Origin: Reichenbachiella agariperforans
Lineage (GTDB): Bacteria > Bacteroidota > Bacteroidia > Cytophagales > Cyclobacteriaceae
DNA length: 64,000 nucleotides
Reading direction: 5' to 3'
Assembly: GCF_900142205.1 (NCBI RefSeq)
Contig: NZ_FRAA01000001.1
Coordinates: forward strand, 898,803-962,802
Shown here: positions 45,901 to 54,196 of the stretch, piece by piece
Layout of the letters: every line of letters starts with the position of its first letter
How positions within the stretch are numbered: position 1 is the stretch's first letter
Notes under the pieces: model-generated
Seen by the model: the letters and a program-made list of their open reading frames with translations, nothing else
The model's database searches: none
Told to the model about the DNA's origin: nothing
Position numbers and translations under genes: made by a program

Positions 45901-47697
45901 ATGGAAGCCCAAACAGCAAAAAGATCTATCAAAGGCGGAGAGTTCCTCATCAGAGAAACTGCCGCTGCAGATATTTTCATTCCTTCGGAGTTCACCGAAG
46001 AGCAAAAGATGATGGCGCAGGCCACCAAGGATTTTATCGACAAAGAAATTCAGCCAGTTCGTGAGAAGATCGAAAAGCAAGAAGGCAACATCGTACCTGA
46101 CCTGATGACCAAAGCGGGTGAGCTCGGCCTACTGGGTGTATCCATCCCCGAAGAGTATGGCGGGCTGGGCATGAACTTCAACACCTCCATGCTGATCGCA
46201 GACATCATCGGCGAGACGGGTTCGTTTTCGACGACCTACGGAGCTCACACAGGGATCGGCACACTCCCTATACTCTACTACGGTACCGAAGAACAAAAGA
46301 AAAAGTACCTCCCCCTCATCTCATCGGGCGAGTGGAAATCTTGCTACTGCCTCACGGAACCAGACGCTGGATCAGATGCCAACTCTGGCAAAACCAAAGC
46401 AACACTATCTGATGACGGCAAGCACTACCTCATCAACGGACAAAAAATGTGGATCTCCAATGCGGGATTTGCAGATCTATTCATCGTCTTTGCGAAGATC
46501 GATGATGACAAAAAACTCACGGCTTTCATAGTCGAAAAGACATTTGGTGGGATCACGATGAACGACGAAGAAGTGAAGTTGGGAATCAAGGGGTCATCGA
46601 CCCGCCAAGTTTTTTTCAACGACTGCAAAGTCCCCGTAGAAAACATGCTCTCTGACCGAGAAAACGGTTTCAAAATCGCGGTAAACATCCTCAACATCGG
46701 CCGAATCAAACTCGGTGCGGGTGTACTCGGAGGGTGCAAGGAAGTAGCAAACTACTCGGTCAACTATGCCAACGAAAGAAAGCAGTTCAACACGGCGATC
46801 TCTAGCTTTGGCGCTATCAAGCACAAGCTCGCAGAGATGGCCATCCAAACTTGGGTCACCGAAGCGGCCTCCTACCGTGCGGGTCAAAACATCGACGACT
46901 GCATCGCGGATCTGATCGCCGACGGCATGGAAGACGGACAGGCCAAACTCAAGAGTTTTGAGCAGTTCTCCATCGAGTGCGCCATCATCAAAATCATCGG
47001 ATCAGAAGCCCTCGACTATGTAGTCGATCAAGGCGTACAGATCTACGGTGGCATGGGGTTCTCAGAAGACGCGCCTATGGCACGTGCCTACCGAGATGCA
47101 CGGATCACACGCATCTACGAAGGTACCAACGAGATCAACCGCATGCTCATGGTCGGTATGATCCTCAAGCGCGCGATGAAAGGCGAGCTCAACATCATGG
47201 AACCTGCCATGGCAGTCGCCAAAGAATTGACTGCAGTGCCGTCATTCGACATGCCAGATATGTCCAAGCCCTTTGCCGAAGAAAAAGAAGTCCTCAAGCG
47301 ACTCAAGAAATCCGTGCTCATGGTAGCGGGTAAGGCTGCACAGACTTTTGGCCCTGCATTTGAGACAGAGCAAGAGATCATGATGAATGTAGCGGATATG
47401 ATGATTCAGATCTACGCTGCTGAGTCCGCTGTACTACGCGCGGAGAAGCTCGTGTCTATCCAAGGAGCCGAAGCGAGCAAACTGCAAATCAATGCAGCGA
47501 AAGTATACCTCTATGATGCAGCAGACAAAATCAACAAAGCAGGCAAGGATGCCATCGCATCGTTCACCACTGGAGACGAACAAAAGGTCATGCTGATGGG
47601 ATTGAAACGATTCACCAAGACAAACCCCGTCAACGTGAAAGCACTCCGACGTGAGATTGCCGATCAAATGATCGCCGAAAACAAATACACTCTTTGA
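45901..47697 (+). CDS. Acyl-CoA dehydrogenase (long form with C-terminal extension)
   Basis: The 598-residue flavoenzyme introduces a trans-2 double bond into acyl-CoA. Family features are GVSIPEEYGGLGMNF near residue 82, CYCLTEPDAGSDANS near 152, the FAD-binding KMWISNAG near 183, RKQFNTAISSFGAIKHKLAEMAI near 297, and the catalytic glutamate region RDARITRIYEGTNEINRMLMVGMILKRAM near 408. The extra 150 or so residues after this resemble the extension of very-long-chain type dehydrogenases. Two palindromes precede it. It stands alone, its electron acceptor genes are not in the window, and it ends at a terminator that is duplicated 2.5 kb on. Confidence 0.93.
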   Translation: MEAQTAKRSIKGGEFLIRETAAADIFIPSEFTEEQKMMAQATKDFIDKEIQPVREKIEKQEGNIVPDLMTKAGELGLLGVSIPEEYGGLGMNFNTSMLIADIIGETGSFSTTYGAHTGIGTLPILYYGTEEQKKKYLPLISSGEWKSCYCLTEPDAGSDANSGKTKATLSDDGKHYLINGQKMWISNAGFADLFIVFAKIDDDKKLTAFIVEKTFGGITMNDEEVKLGIKGSSTRQVFFNDCKVPVENMLSDRENGFKIAVNILNIGRIKLGAGVLGGCKEVANYSVNYANERKQFNTAISSFGAIKHKLAEMAIQTWVTEAASYRAGQNIDDCIADLIADGMEDGQAKLKSFEQFSIECAIIKIIGSEALDYVVDQGVQIYGGMGFSEDAPMARAYRDARITRIYEGTNEINRMLMVGMILKRAMKGELNIMEPAMAVAKELTAVPSFDMPDMSKPFAEEKEVLKRLKKSVLMVAGKAAQTFGPAFETEQEIMMNVADMMIQIYAAESAVLRAEKLVSIQGAEASKLQINAAKVYLYDAADKINKAGKDAIASFTTGDEQKVMLMGLKRFTKTNPVNVKALRREIADQMIAENKYTL

Positions 47698-47711
47698 TTA
47701 AACCAATTAAT

Positions 47712-47816
47712 TAACCCAAAATTGATTGTTTGGTTTAGCCCTTTGCGTCTACGATGCGAAGGGCTTTTTTTATTATCAATCGAAACCTTCCTTTGCCACC
47801 CAAAGTTTGTGCACAA
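47712..47816 (+). repeat. Direct repeat, copy A (acyl-CoA dehydrogenase terminator region)
   Basis: About 105 bases starting TAACCCAAAATTGATTG and ending CCCAAAGTTTGTGCACAAT recur at 50276-50377 with a few changes and small indels. It starts 14 bases after the gene's stop codon. The rest of the 372-base gap 47698-48069 carries no gene. Confidence 0.88.
47737..47771 (+). terminator. Rho-independent terminator of the acyl-CoA dehydrogenase gene
   Basis: AGCCCTTTGCG pairs with TGCGAAGGGCT around a short loop (TCTACGA) and is followed by seven T. It lies inside direct repeat copy A. Confidence 0.85.
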
Positions 47817-48069
47817 TAGCACTTTGGCATCAACTTGCAATAAACGTAATTAAAAGAACAGAACTGCGCAAACCACTGACTGCCAATTTATTTATAGCAC
47901 GAGTTGTGCTTTTTTGTATTCTGTTCGTGAACCGTAGAAATGATATTCAATGTTGATTAATTTTGAGAATATGGCAGACATTGATTCCCTCTTTTTCTTG
48001 AATAGCCAGCATCAATAGTTCTTTGCAAGATTTATGAAAACGGTTTTTTCTTAAAATTATATATAAAAT

Positions 48070-49461
48070 CTAGTCTTTGATTAGCTTCCCTGTACTTCTA
48101 TTTTGCTCACAAATAATGCTATATATATATAGCCCCTGCCCTAGTTCATTTATTTTTATTTCTTCACCTTTATTGGTACTTAAAGATATTATTTTTTCAC
48201 CCCTAATATCATATAATTCAAACAATGCCTGATTACATTTATTGGGGAAGTTTACAAATAGGCTTTCCTTGGCGGGATTAGGATATACGGTTAAGACTCC
48301 TTGAGGTGTTTTGTCTATTATTGCTAATAAAACATCCTCTGAGTAATAGAATTTTGCTTCACGATATTTTTCCAATTCGTTACTAAAGTATTCATTGCTT
48401 GTAATTTTATGATGGAAGGCAACAAAGTTAGAGTATGATGAAGGCAAGGTTATTTCATCTTTCGCGATTGAGAAGTCAAAACTAAAAACGTTTTTCTTAC
48501 TTGTCGTATCATTGTCAAAGTATATATTGGTAATTGAGTTCAAAAAATTATGTGAATCCAAGCCATAGATATGCTTCACTTCCATTATCCAATCGTTGTT
48601 GGTCCTATCCCATTTATATTCGCTTATTTCAAGTACATTCCAATTATTGGTTTCGTAGACCGTTTCTTCTTTGGTAGTCGGTATATATTGGGCCGATTCA
48701 TTATTCCATCTTGCAAAGACCATCTTTTTCAAATGCCCTAAATCATATTCGTATTGAGTGGTGCCAAACTTCTCCCAGTCCTGTGCATTTTTTTGTTTGA
48801 TATACGTTGTATCAGCTAGAATATTACCTTCTTCATCATAATTGTATACTTTCCTATCTCTCAACACCCACTCATCCGAATCGGTATATTTAGTATAGGA
48901 TGTATCAACTTGTAACAAGCCGTTTGAATTGTAGTACTTTGTCGTTTTTTCTATCTGCAACCATTCTTCCGAGTCAATTAGCCATTTACTATTTATAATT
49001 TCTGCTAAATCGCCCTTGTCAGTATAGGCATAATCTATCCTCTTTTTCGACTTTGAAATAAGATGGTTTTCATAGCATATGATCTTATTTAGCTCATTAT
49101 ATCTTTTTGTTTCCTTTACTACAATTTTCCATTCGTTATCAACATTATCCCATCTGGATTTTTCAACTACGGTGTCTCTATAATTGTTGTACAAGAAGGA
49201 TTCTTTAAAACTTTTCTTATCCCACTCTCCTGTTAATTCATTTTTACTATATGAAATAATACTATCTAAACTTAGTTTTGCTCCGCTAGTTGTATATTCA
49301 TTTAATTGATTGGTATTGGACGCGTTAAAATAGTTAGTATCATCGTTTTTAATTTCAGATGAAATATCTGATTTAGGAGTTGTTCCACTGTTTGAAATTT
49401 GGCTAAATGCCAAAAAAGGAGTCATCAAACTAGCTAGTGTAAAAATTATATACTTAAGCAT
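48070..49461 (-). CDS. Secreted repetitive protein with a T9SS sorting domain
   Basis: The 463-residue product has a signal peptide (IIFTLASLMTPFLAFSQ) and a C-terminal type A sorting domain: VYPNPAKESLFVNFPNK, ALFELYDIRGEKIISLS and GLYIYSIICEQNRSTGKLIKD. The body consists of about seven beta-hairpin repeats of roughly 40 residues with the pattern W-(N/D)-x-x-x-x-x-W then Y-x-Y-(N/D)-x-x-(G/N), for instance DEWVLRDRKVYNYDEEGNILADT and NDWIMEVKHIYGLDSHNFLN. This resembles YD/RHS-like surface proteins. The DNA is visibly more AT-rich than the neighbours. It lies between the two copies of the acyl-CoA dehydrogenase terminator. Function unknown, surface location likely. Confidence 0.8.
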   Translation of the reverse strand: MLKYIIFTLASLMTPFLAFSQISNSGTTPKSDISSEIKNDDTNYFNASNTNQLNEYTTSGAKLSLDSIISYSKNELTGEWDKKSFKESFLYNNYRDTVVEKSRWDNVDNEWKIVVKETKRYNELNKIICYENHLISKSKKRIDYAYTDKGDLAEIINSKWLIDSEEWLQIEKTTKYYNSNGLLQVDTSYTKYTDSDEWVLRDRKVYNYDEEGNILADTTYIKQKNAQDWEKFGTTQYEYDLGHLKKMVFARWNNESAQYIPTTKEETVYETNNWNVLEISEYKWDRTNNDWIMEVKHIYGLDSHNFLNSITNIYFDNDTTSKKNVFSFDFSIAKDEITLPSSYSNFVAFHHKITSNEYFSNELEKYREAKFYYSEDVLLAIIDKTPQGVLTVYPNPAKESLFVNFPNKCNQALFELYDIRGEKIISLSTNKGEEIKINELGQGLYIYSIICEQNRSTGKLIKD

Positions 49462-49522
49462 GTCTTAAATTATTAATTTGATTTACACAAAAGTATGTTT
49501 TGCATGGAATAGTAAAGTTGCC

Positions 49523-50158
49523 TCAGGATAACTTAGTCCGATAATTTTCTCTAAAAAAAAATTTCTTTTCCTTACTGTATTGCTGCGGTGTCATATTTAA
49601 GTAATTAGCTATGTACTTGTCTTGCGTATCTTTCAAAATCCGATTGGCCCTTTCTACTGTTTCATAAAAAAGAGAAAAGCGTTTTGACGGGTTTCGATTT
49701 TGCAATACGATCATTCTGTTTTCACGATCGAGAAGAATTCTTTCATAAACTTTAAACATGAGGTAGCTAATTTCCTGATTCTTTTGCACTAGCATTTCCA
49801 TATCACTCTTTTCAATGGAAATGATTTCAACTTCGGTTATTGCTTCATGAACTTCAATGGATGGAGAACCTACTATGTAACTTTTAAGATTATTAAAGCC
49901 CAGTCCTTTAGGAGTAATATTGACGGTCTTAGATTCACCTTCATCGAAAATATATTGGTGTACAACACCCTTAACAACAATGTTTGCCTTAGTTTCAATC
50001 TCTCCTATTTTTAAAATAGATTCCCCTTTTTTGTAAGAGCGCTTAATGAAATATATGCTTATTTCCTCAAATGTTTCTTTCGCAAGGTGACAAGCTGAAT
50101 TAAAAAACGTAAACAATATTTCCTTGTCAGATCTACTAAGGTCATTCATCCTATTCAT
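49523..50158 (-). CDS. Crp/Fnr-family regulator (cyclic-nucleotide-binding-like)
   Basis: The 211-residue product has a cupin-like effector domain (residues about 15-130: KRSYKKGESILKIGEIETKANIVVKGVVHQYIF) and a short C-terminal part with TPQQYSKEKKFFF in place of a clear winged helix. A basic helix follows (VERANRILKDTQDKYIANYLNMT). This is the form seen in many Bacteroidota Crp-like proteins, and DNA binding is likely but weaker than usual to call. The stop is 61 bases upstream of the T9SS gene start, and the two may be co-transcribed. It lies between the two terminator copies. Confidence 0.75.
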   Translation of the reverse strand: MNRMNDLSRSDKEILFTFFNSACHLAKETFEEISIYFIKRSYKKGESILKIGEIETKANIVVKGVVHQYIFDEGESKTVNITPKGLGFNNLKSYIVGSPSIEVHEAITEVEIISIEKSDMEMLVQKNQEISYLMFKVYERILLDRENRMIVLQNRNPSKRFSLFYETVERANRILKDTQDKYIANYLNMTPQQYSKEKKFFFRENYRTKLS

Positions 50159-50186
50159 GTTTTAAAGGCTCTTTCGGCATGAAGCT

Positions 50187-50212
50187 CAACGTTTAGTATA
50201 TGAATAATAGCC
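50187..50212. other. attC-like left half-site
   Basis: CAACGTTTAGTATATGAATAATAGC matches the left end of the cassette-boundary dyads found at 50766 and 58515. A convincing right end was not found, so it may be a broken or diverged site. Confidence 0.35.
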
Positions 50213-50275
50213 GATTGTATGTGTGCCCAGTATGTGCATGTTTTAACAAAGTTAACACGAAAGTTCCAGAGGCTA

Positions 50276-50377
50276 TAACCCAAAATTGATTGTTTGGTTT
50301 AGCCCTTTGTGTCTACGATGCGAAGGGCTTTTTTATGACCCTTCGAAACCTTCCTTTGCCCAAAGTTTGTGCACAAT
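50276..50377 (+). repeat. Direct repeat, copy B (second acyl-CoA dehydrogenase terminator)
   Basis: It matches 47712-47816, including the terminator hairpin (50301-50334) with CTTTGTG in place of CTTTGCG. No plus-strand gene precedes it, so it is an orphan terminator. The 776-base gap 50159-50934 also holds a half-site, two repeat types and an attC-like dyad, but no gene. Confidence 0.88.
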
Positions 50378-50478
50378 GACTGATAGCGTTTGGCTAGGTA
50401 AAACGATGAAGTCAACCTACCGCAATCAAACAACACTAAAAAATGGTCTCACGAGCAGGAAATATACGACTCCAAACC

Positions 50479-50590
50479 CGCGCAGGTTTGAGGCTAAACC
50501 TGCAGGGGTTTGAGGCTAAATCTGCGGGGGTTTGAAAAGAAAGCCGCGCAGGTTTGAGGCTAAACCTGCGGGGAGTTGAGAGGGAAGTCC
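50479..50590. repeat. GC-rich 22-bp tandem repeat, about five units
   Basis: Units follow the pattern GCGGGGGTTTGAGGCTAAAYCT with variants (first GCAGGTTTGAGGCTAAACCT near 50482, last near 50568). Within a unit, GGTTTGAGGCTAAACC is itself an inverted repeat, so each unit can fold. It is much richer in G+C than its surroundings. Confidence 0.7.
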
Positions 50591-50597
50591 AGCAGGT

Positions 50598-50712
50598 TTA
50601 CATCCAAAACCGTAGGAAATATCTCAGAATAACCGTTAGCTCTCCCAAAAAAGATACTGTATTCTAAACGAGGAAGACCTCATAAACCTGTAGTTGCATA
50701 TCCTATGTAGCA
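50598..50712. repeat. 115-bp dispersed repeat, copy A
   Basis: It starts TTACATCCAAAACCGTAGG, and the stretch to AACCGTTAGCTC is nearly identical to 56226-56340; the remainder is more diverged. In each case an attC-like dyad begins about 50 bases further on. Confidence 0.8.
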
Positions 50713-50765
50713 AAAAAAGAAAATCGGTACTCTTCACAAAAGCATGGAAGGTGAGTGGAATTACA

Positions 50766-50883
50766 GGTAGCGTTTAGTATATGGCACGTGTCTCTGAACT
50801 TTTCAAATATCTACTACAGTATCGATTTTATTCTTCGGCTTCAAGTAACTAAGAAGAGGCATACGCTATATCGTTTGTTAGCG
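50766..50883 (-). other. attC-like imperfect dyad after the NmrA gene
   Basis: Left end GGTAGCGTTTAGTATATGGCACG and right end GGCATACGCTATATCGTTTGTTAGC are approximate reverse complements, with more weakly paired segments (CTCTGAACTTTTCAAA and CTTGAAG) inside. The right end lies 53 bases from the stop codon of the gene at 50935, the place of an attC in an integron cassette read on the minus strand. Confidence 0.5.
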
Positions 50884-50934
50884 GTATTCAAGCTATTAAT
50901 GTAGTGGCGTTCTTGCTAAAAGCATGGGGCTCAA

Positions 50935-51792
50935 TCAATGCTTTAGACTATTCTGGAATGCTTTAATCATTTCCAATGCGGATTTATGAGATCTACCTGC
51001 AGCCCTCTCAAAATCTGAAGGTACATCGTTCACTCCATTTCTGATCCCTTCATAAATTCCAGCTATAACAGTACCAATAAAATCTCCGAGTTCAGCTTTT
51101 CTTTCTTCTAAATAGTCTTCGATCGGAATGGAATGGAATTTGAGTTTTGTACCAAAGACTTGATTCATTAAGTCGGCTAATTGTGCCTGTGTGATAGGTT
51201 CGCCTACTAGATTGTATGTTTGGCCATTGTGTTCGTGATTGAGCAACATTTGTGCATAGGCATACCCCAGTTCACCTCTGCTTGTGTAAGCGCATTTGCC
51301 TTCTCCCGCACAGTTTCGAATCTCGCCTTCTTTGATGTAGTTGTCAAGATATTCAAGGTCGGGTTCTATGTAAATGCCATTTCTGCCTATTACCCACTGC
51401 AATCCTGATTCCCGTACATCTTGTTCTGTCTGGCGATTACTCTGCACCACGGGACTAAATGCCGTGTTTTCTTCGGCTCCCACTATGCTGGTGTACACGA
51501 TTTTCTGCACGCCATTTAGCTTCGCTGCTTCAATGACATTTCTGTGCTGCTGAATTCTTTGGTCCGGAGCATCCATGCCAGAGAGTAACATAACTCTGTC
51601 TACACCTTGCAACGCCTGATCAAATTCGCTTCGGTCGTTGTAGTCGCCCTTTCTGACTTCTATCCCCAGGTGTGTGGCCTTGGCTGGTGTTCGGGCAATC
51701 CCGATCACATTTTCACTACCTATTTCTTTTACTAGTTGTCTTACAATGGCTGACCCCAATTGGCCGCTTGCTGATGTTACTGCTATTTTCAT
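50935..51792 (-). CDS. NmrA/QorB-like NAD(P)-dependent reductase
   Basis: The 285-residue protein starts with the Rossmann motif VTSASGQLGSAIVRQL, has the NmrA-type helix VMLLSGMDAPDQRIQQHRNVIEAA near residue 70 and KIVYTSIVGAEENTAFSP near 100, and the family feature GLQWVIGRNGIYIEPDLEYL near 133. It resembles E. coli QorB, an NADPH quinone reductase. No catalytic Tyr-Lys pair of classical SDRs is apparent. It is the last gene of the seven-gene minus-strand block 50935-56132, with the attC-like dyad directly after it. Confidence 0.88.
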   Translation of the reverse strand: MKIAVTSASGQLGSAIVRQLVKEIGSENVIGIARTPAKATHLGIEVRKGDYNDRSEFDQALQGVDRVMLLSGMDAPDQRIQQHRNVIEAAKLNGVQKIVYTSIVGAEENTAFSPVVQSNRQTEQDVRESGLQWVIGRNGIYIEPDLEYLDNYIKEGEIRNCAGEGKCAYTSRGELGYAYAQMLLNHEHNGQTYNLVGEPITQAQLADLMNQVFGTKLKFHSIPIEDYLEERKAELGDFIGTVIAGIYEGIRNGVNDVPSDFERAAGRSHKSALEMIKAFQNSLKH

Positions 51793-51818
51793 TTTATTCC
51801 TTTTTGTTTTAAAACTAT

Positions 51819-52433
51819 TTATGCTTTGCCTACTCCTCTTTTCTTTCGAAATGCAATCAACGCTTCTTTTATAAACGGAATTCGCATTACAAAGCCAACG
51901 CCAACAATTACGGCATAGAGAATCCAGGTTTTATCTAATATGGCTACATGCAAAAGACTCAAAAAAATAGCTGCATACGCCATACTTTGAAGTTGTTTCC
52001 ATTTTGCCTTTAGCCATTTCATTGATTTTCTATTGGACGTAAAAAGCAATGGTATTAATATCAAAACAGCAATAAACCCAACGATGTAGTTGAATTGAGT
52101 AAATGTTTCGAGAACCCCTTCAGTCCAAATGAAAATGATAAAGTGAAGTAAACTCCAAACGGCCGTTGCAATCCCCATGGATTGCCTTACGAACAGATTA
52201 TTAACCCCGAAGAGTATGAAAAAGGGTGTACAGGTCAGAACTGCCGTCATCCATCTGATGGCAAACTCACCAGAAATATGATACAGCATTTCTACACTAT
52301 CGCCTTCAACTGGTGAGATAGCTAAGCCATTGCTGAATTCAACGTTCACCAGGCTCAAAAGCGGAATCAATGGCAATGTGGCCAAGAGGGCAACAATCCA
52401 CCAACCGTAATTTCTCTTAAGGACCCCCATCAT
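51819..52433 (-). CDS. MsrQ/YedZ-like haem-binding membrane protein
   Basis: The 204-residue protein has about six transmembrane segments and the ferric-reductase-like pattern: HISGEFAIRWMTAVLTCTPF near residue 52, RQSMGIATAVWSLLHFIIFIW near 84, LLFTSNRKSMKWLKAKWKQLQSMAYAAIF near 128 and SLLHVAILDK near 157. The histidines in the helices would bind haem. MsrQ gives electrons to the periplasmic methionine-sulfoxide reductase MsrP, but no msrP gene is nearby. It overlaps the upstream small gene by four bases and is in the same operon as the NmrA gene. Confidence 0.8.
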   Translation of the reverse strand: MMGVLKRNYGWWIVALLATLPLIPLLSLVNVEFSNGLAISPVEGDSVEMLYHISGEFAIRWMTAVLTCTPFFILFGVNNLFVRQSMGIATAVWSLLHFIIFIWTEGVLETFTQFNYIVGFIAVLILIPLLFTSNRKSMKWLKAKWKQLQSMAYAAIFLSLLHVAILDKTWILYAVIVGVGFVMRIPFIKEALIAFRKKRGVGKA

Positions 52434-52627
52434 TTACTGGCTTTCAATTCAATCAACTCTTTTTCAAGTTGCTCAGCTTTGGCCTTAAACTTTTCCATCG
52501 CCTTTTTTAGCTGACCTATTTTAGTGAAAGCTTCCTCATCCTGAATGGCCTGGTAGGAAACCTGCCCCTCTTTTTCTTTGAATTTTGATTTACTGCCACA
52601 CGTTGGGCAAATCGTTACTTGACTCAT
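52430..52627 (-). CDS. Small CPTCG-motif protein with a coiled coil
   Basis: The 65-residue product starts MSQVTICPTCGSKSKFKEKEGQ, a half zinc-ribbon with only one Cys pair, and ends in a helix rich in K/E/A with a coiled-coil pattern (QLKKAMEKFKAKAEQLEKELIELKA). It overlaps the MsrQ-like gene by four bases and is four bases from the methyltransferase gene, so it is certainly part of the operon. Two chains would be needed to form a zinc site. No family is recognised. Confidence 0.7.
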   Translation of the reverse strand: MSQVTICPTCGSKSKFKEKEGQVSYQAIQDEEAFTKIGQLKKAMEKFKAKAEQLEKELIELKASK

Positions 52628-52631
52628 TTTT

Positions 52632-53255
52632 TTACTTTTTTATAGTTATTACAACCGCCTTACCTTCAAATTTGGGTTGTAGCTGATAGATTGCATTTTG
52701 ACTGACTACATTTAGAAAAACTTGTGTTTCTACCATGTCTGCATTGTCTACATACACCATTGTGTTTTCATGAAAATTATTCTCAAGCATTTGAAACAAC
52801 GGCAAGTACAAACTTTTCCAACCATCCAACAGCAATAAATCTACTGGCTCAGAATGATTTTTTAAGGTCTCCAACGCATCGCCAATTCTAACTTCAATTA
52901 GCTCACTTACACCCGCATCCTTGAAGTTCTTTATTGCCTTTAGGGCTTTGGATTCAATCAATTCAGTAGTGATGACATGACCTCCAGTTGCCATGACACC
53001 CTGAGCTAAGAACAGAGTAGAGATCCCAAATGAAGTCCCAAACTCAACAATGTTCCTGAGTTTGTTTTGCTCGATAAGTTGCACTAAATCTTTTCCCTGC
53101 TCTTTGGAAATAGAAAGAGCTACATCTTTGAAGTCCACGGGCTGCATTGGTCTGAAAACACCCTTAGCCAGACTTTTTATGATTTTGAGGTGATCGTACT
53201 TCTTCTCGTCATATAGATGAGAGATGGTTTCTTGTATTTGTTCTTCGATGATCAT
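52632..53255 (-). CDS. SAM-dependent methyltransferase, O-methyltransferase-like
   Basis: About 207 residues with the class I Rossmann fold: motif I is IVEFGTSFGISTLFLAQ near residue 72, then VITTELIESKALKAIKNFKDAG near 97 and PVDLLLLDGWKSLYLPLFQ near 137, and ENTMVYVDNADMV near 165. This matches the caffeoyl-CoA O-methyltransferase-type family. ATG at 53255 is used because upstream codons look like leader. Substrate is unknown. It is 4 bases before the small zinc-motif gene and 72 bases after the SnoaL gene. Confidence 0.85.
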   Translation of the reverse strand: MIIEEQIQETISHLYDEKKYDHLKIIKSLAKGVFRPMQPVDFKDVALSISKEQGKDLVQLIEQNKLRNIVEFGTSFGISTLFLAQGVMATGGHVITTELIESKALKAIKNFKDAGVSELIEVRIGDALETLKNHSEPVDLLLLDGWKSLYLPLFQMLENNFHENTMVYVDNADMVETQVFLNVVSQNAIYQLQPKFEGKAVVITIKK

Positions 53256-53327
53256 AGATACTTGAATATAAATGGGGACTACCAGATGCAAGTAGTCCCC
53301 TTTGATTTCTGATTTTTTGGAATAAGT

Positions 53328-54164
53328 CTAAAACTTCCCGTTTTCGTTTTTCCACTCTGTTTTCGGGGGGATCGGAGCGATCACGTCCCAGTGCTCCACG
53401 ATTTGTCCATTTTCCAGTCTAAATAGGTCATAAAACGCAGTGGGTTCACATTGCCCAAACTTGCCCTCACTCATCGTTAAGACAAAGTTCCCTTCACCCA
53501 GCACTTTATGCACTTTAGTGAATTCCATAACCAACCCTTGCTCTGCAAAATACTTCATGGCTGCCCCAAATCCTTCCAAACCATCTGCAATCTCAGGGTT
53601 GTGCTGGATATATTGCTCTGGATTGATATATGTGGTCAGTTTGTCCATTTCATGATTGATGATGACTTTCTCCACAAATCCCTTCACAATTTTCTTGTTG
53701 GCTTTTGTTTTTTTCAGGTCATTGATCTCCGTAACTCCATCAAACTGCGTTCTTCCGCTGGGGTTCACAGGTGTAGTCGCTGTGAGGTTATCCCAGTGCT
53801 CTACGATGAGCCCGTCTTCAAAGCGGAATACATCAAATCCAGCTTTAGGACCAAAGAAATCATATTCGGTATGTGTAAATACATAATCCCCATCCTCAAA
53901 AGCGCGAATCACATTTGCTTTGAAACCGCCTGCTGGGGCATGGTGCATGACTTCTCCAAATCCTTGCAAACCATCTCCAACAGCTAAATTGTGTTGGATG
54001 TATTTGTTCGGGTTAATGTAAGATATTGGCGTTGGGTCACCAGTATTGAAACTGTTCAACAGCGCCACTACTTTCTCTTTATTTGAAAGGTCTTTATTGA
54101 CTGATTGTGCTGTTGCAAAACCAGACAAGACAAATGATAATATGATTATTGATAAATATTTCAT
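53328..54164 (-). CDS. Exported tandem SnoaL-like protein
   Basis: The 278-residue product has a signal peptide (SIIILSFVLSGFATAQ) and two SnoaL/NTF2-like domains in tandem. The halves share paralogous segments: YIQHNLAVGDGLQGFGEVM near residue 56 and YIQHNPEIADGLEGFGAAM near 190; then FRFEDGLIVEHWDNLTA near 118 and FRLENGQIVEHWDVIAP near 250. Such domains bind small hydrophobic molecules, and some act as isomerases or hydrolases. An internal duplication is clear; no catalytic assignment is safe. It is 32 bases after the MBL-fold gene in the operon. Confidence 0.85.
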   Translation of the reverse strand: MKYLSIIILSFVLSGFATAQSVNKDLSNKEKVVALLNSFNTGDPTPISYINPNKYIQHNLAVGDGLQGFGEVMHHAPAGGFKANVIRAFEDGDYVFTHTEYDFFGPKAGFDVFRFEDGLIVEHWDNLTATTPVNPSGRTQFDGVTEINDLKKTKANKKIVKGFVEKVIINHEMDKLTTYINPEQYIQHNPEIADGLEGFGAAMKYFAEQGLVMEFTKVHKVLGEGNFVLTMSEGKFGQCEPTAFYDLFRLENGQIVEHWDVIAPIPPKTEWKNENGKF

Positions 54165-54196
54165 GATTGTTAATTTTTAGTTGTTTGGTAAATGAT

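Noticed and set aside
50479-50590. Possible CRISPR array (22-bp periodic repeat)
   Set aside because: Repeats are directly adjacent, diverged and without spacers; it is a tandem repeat.
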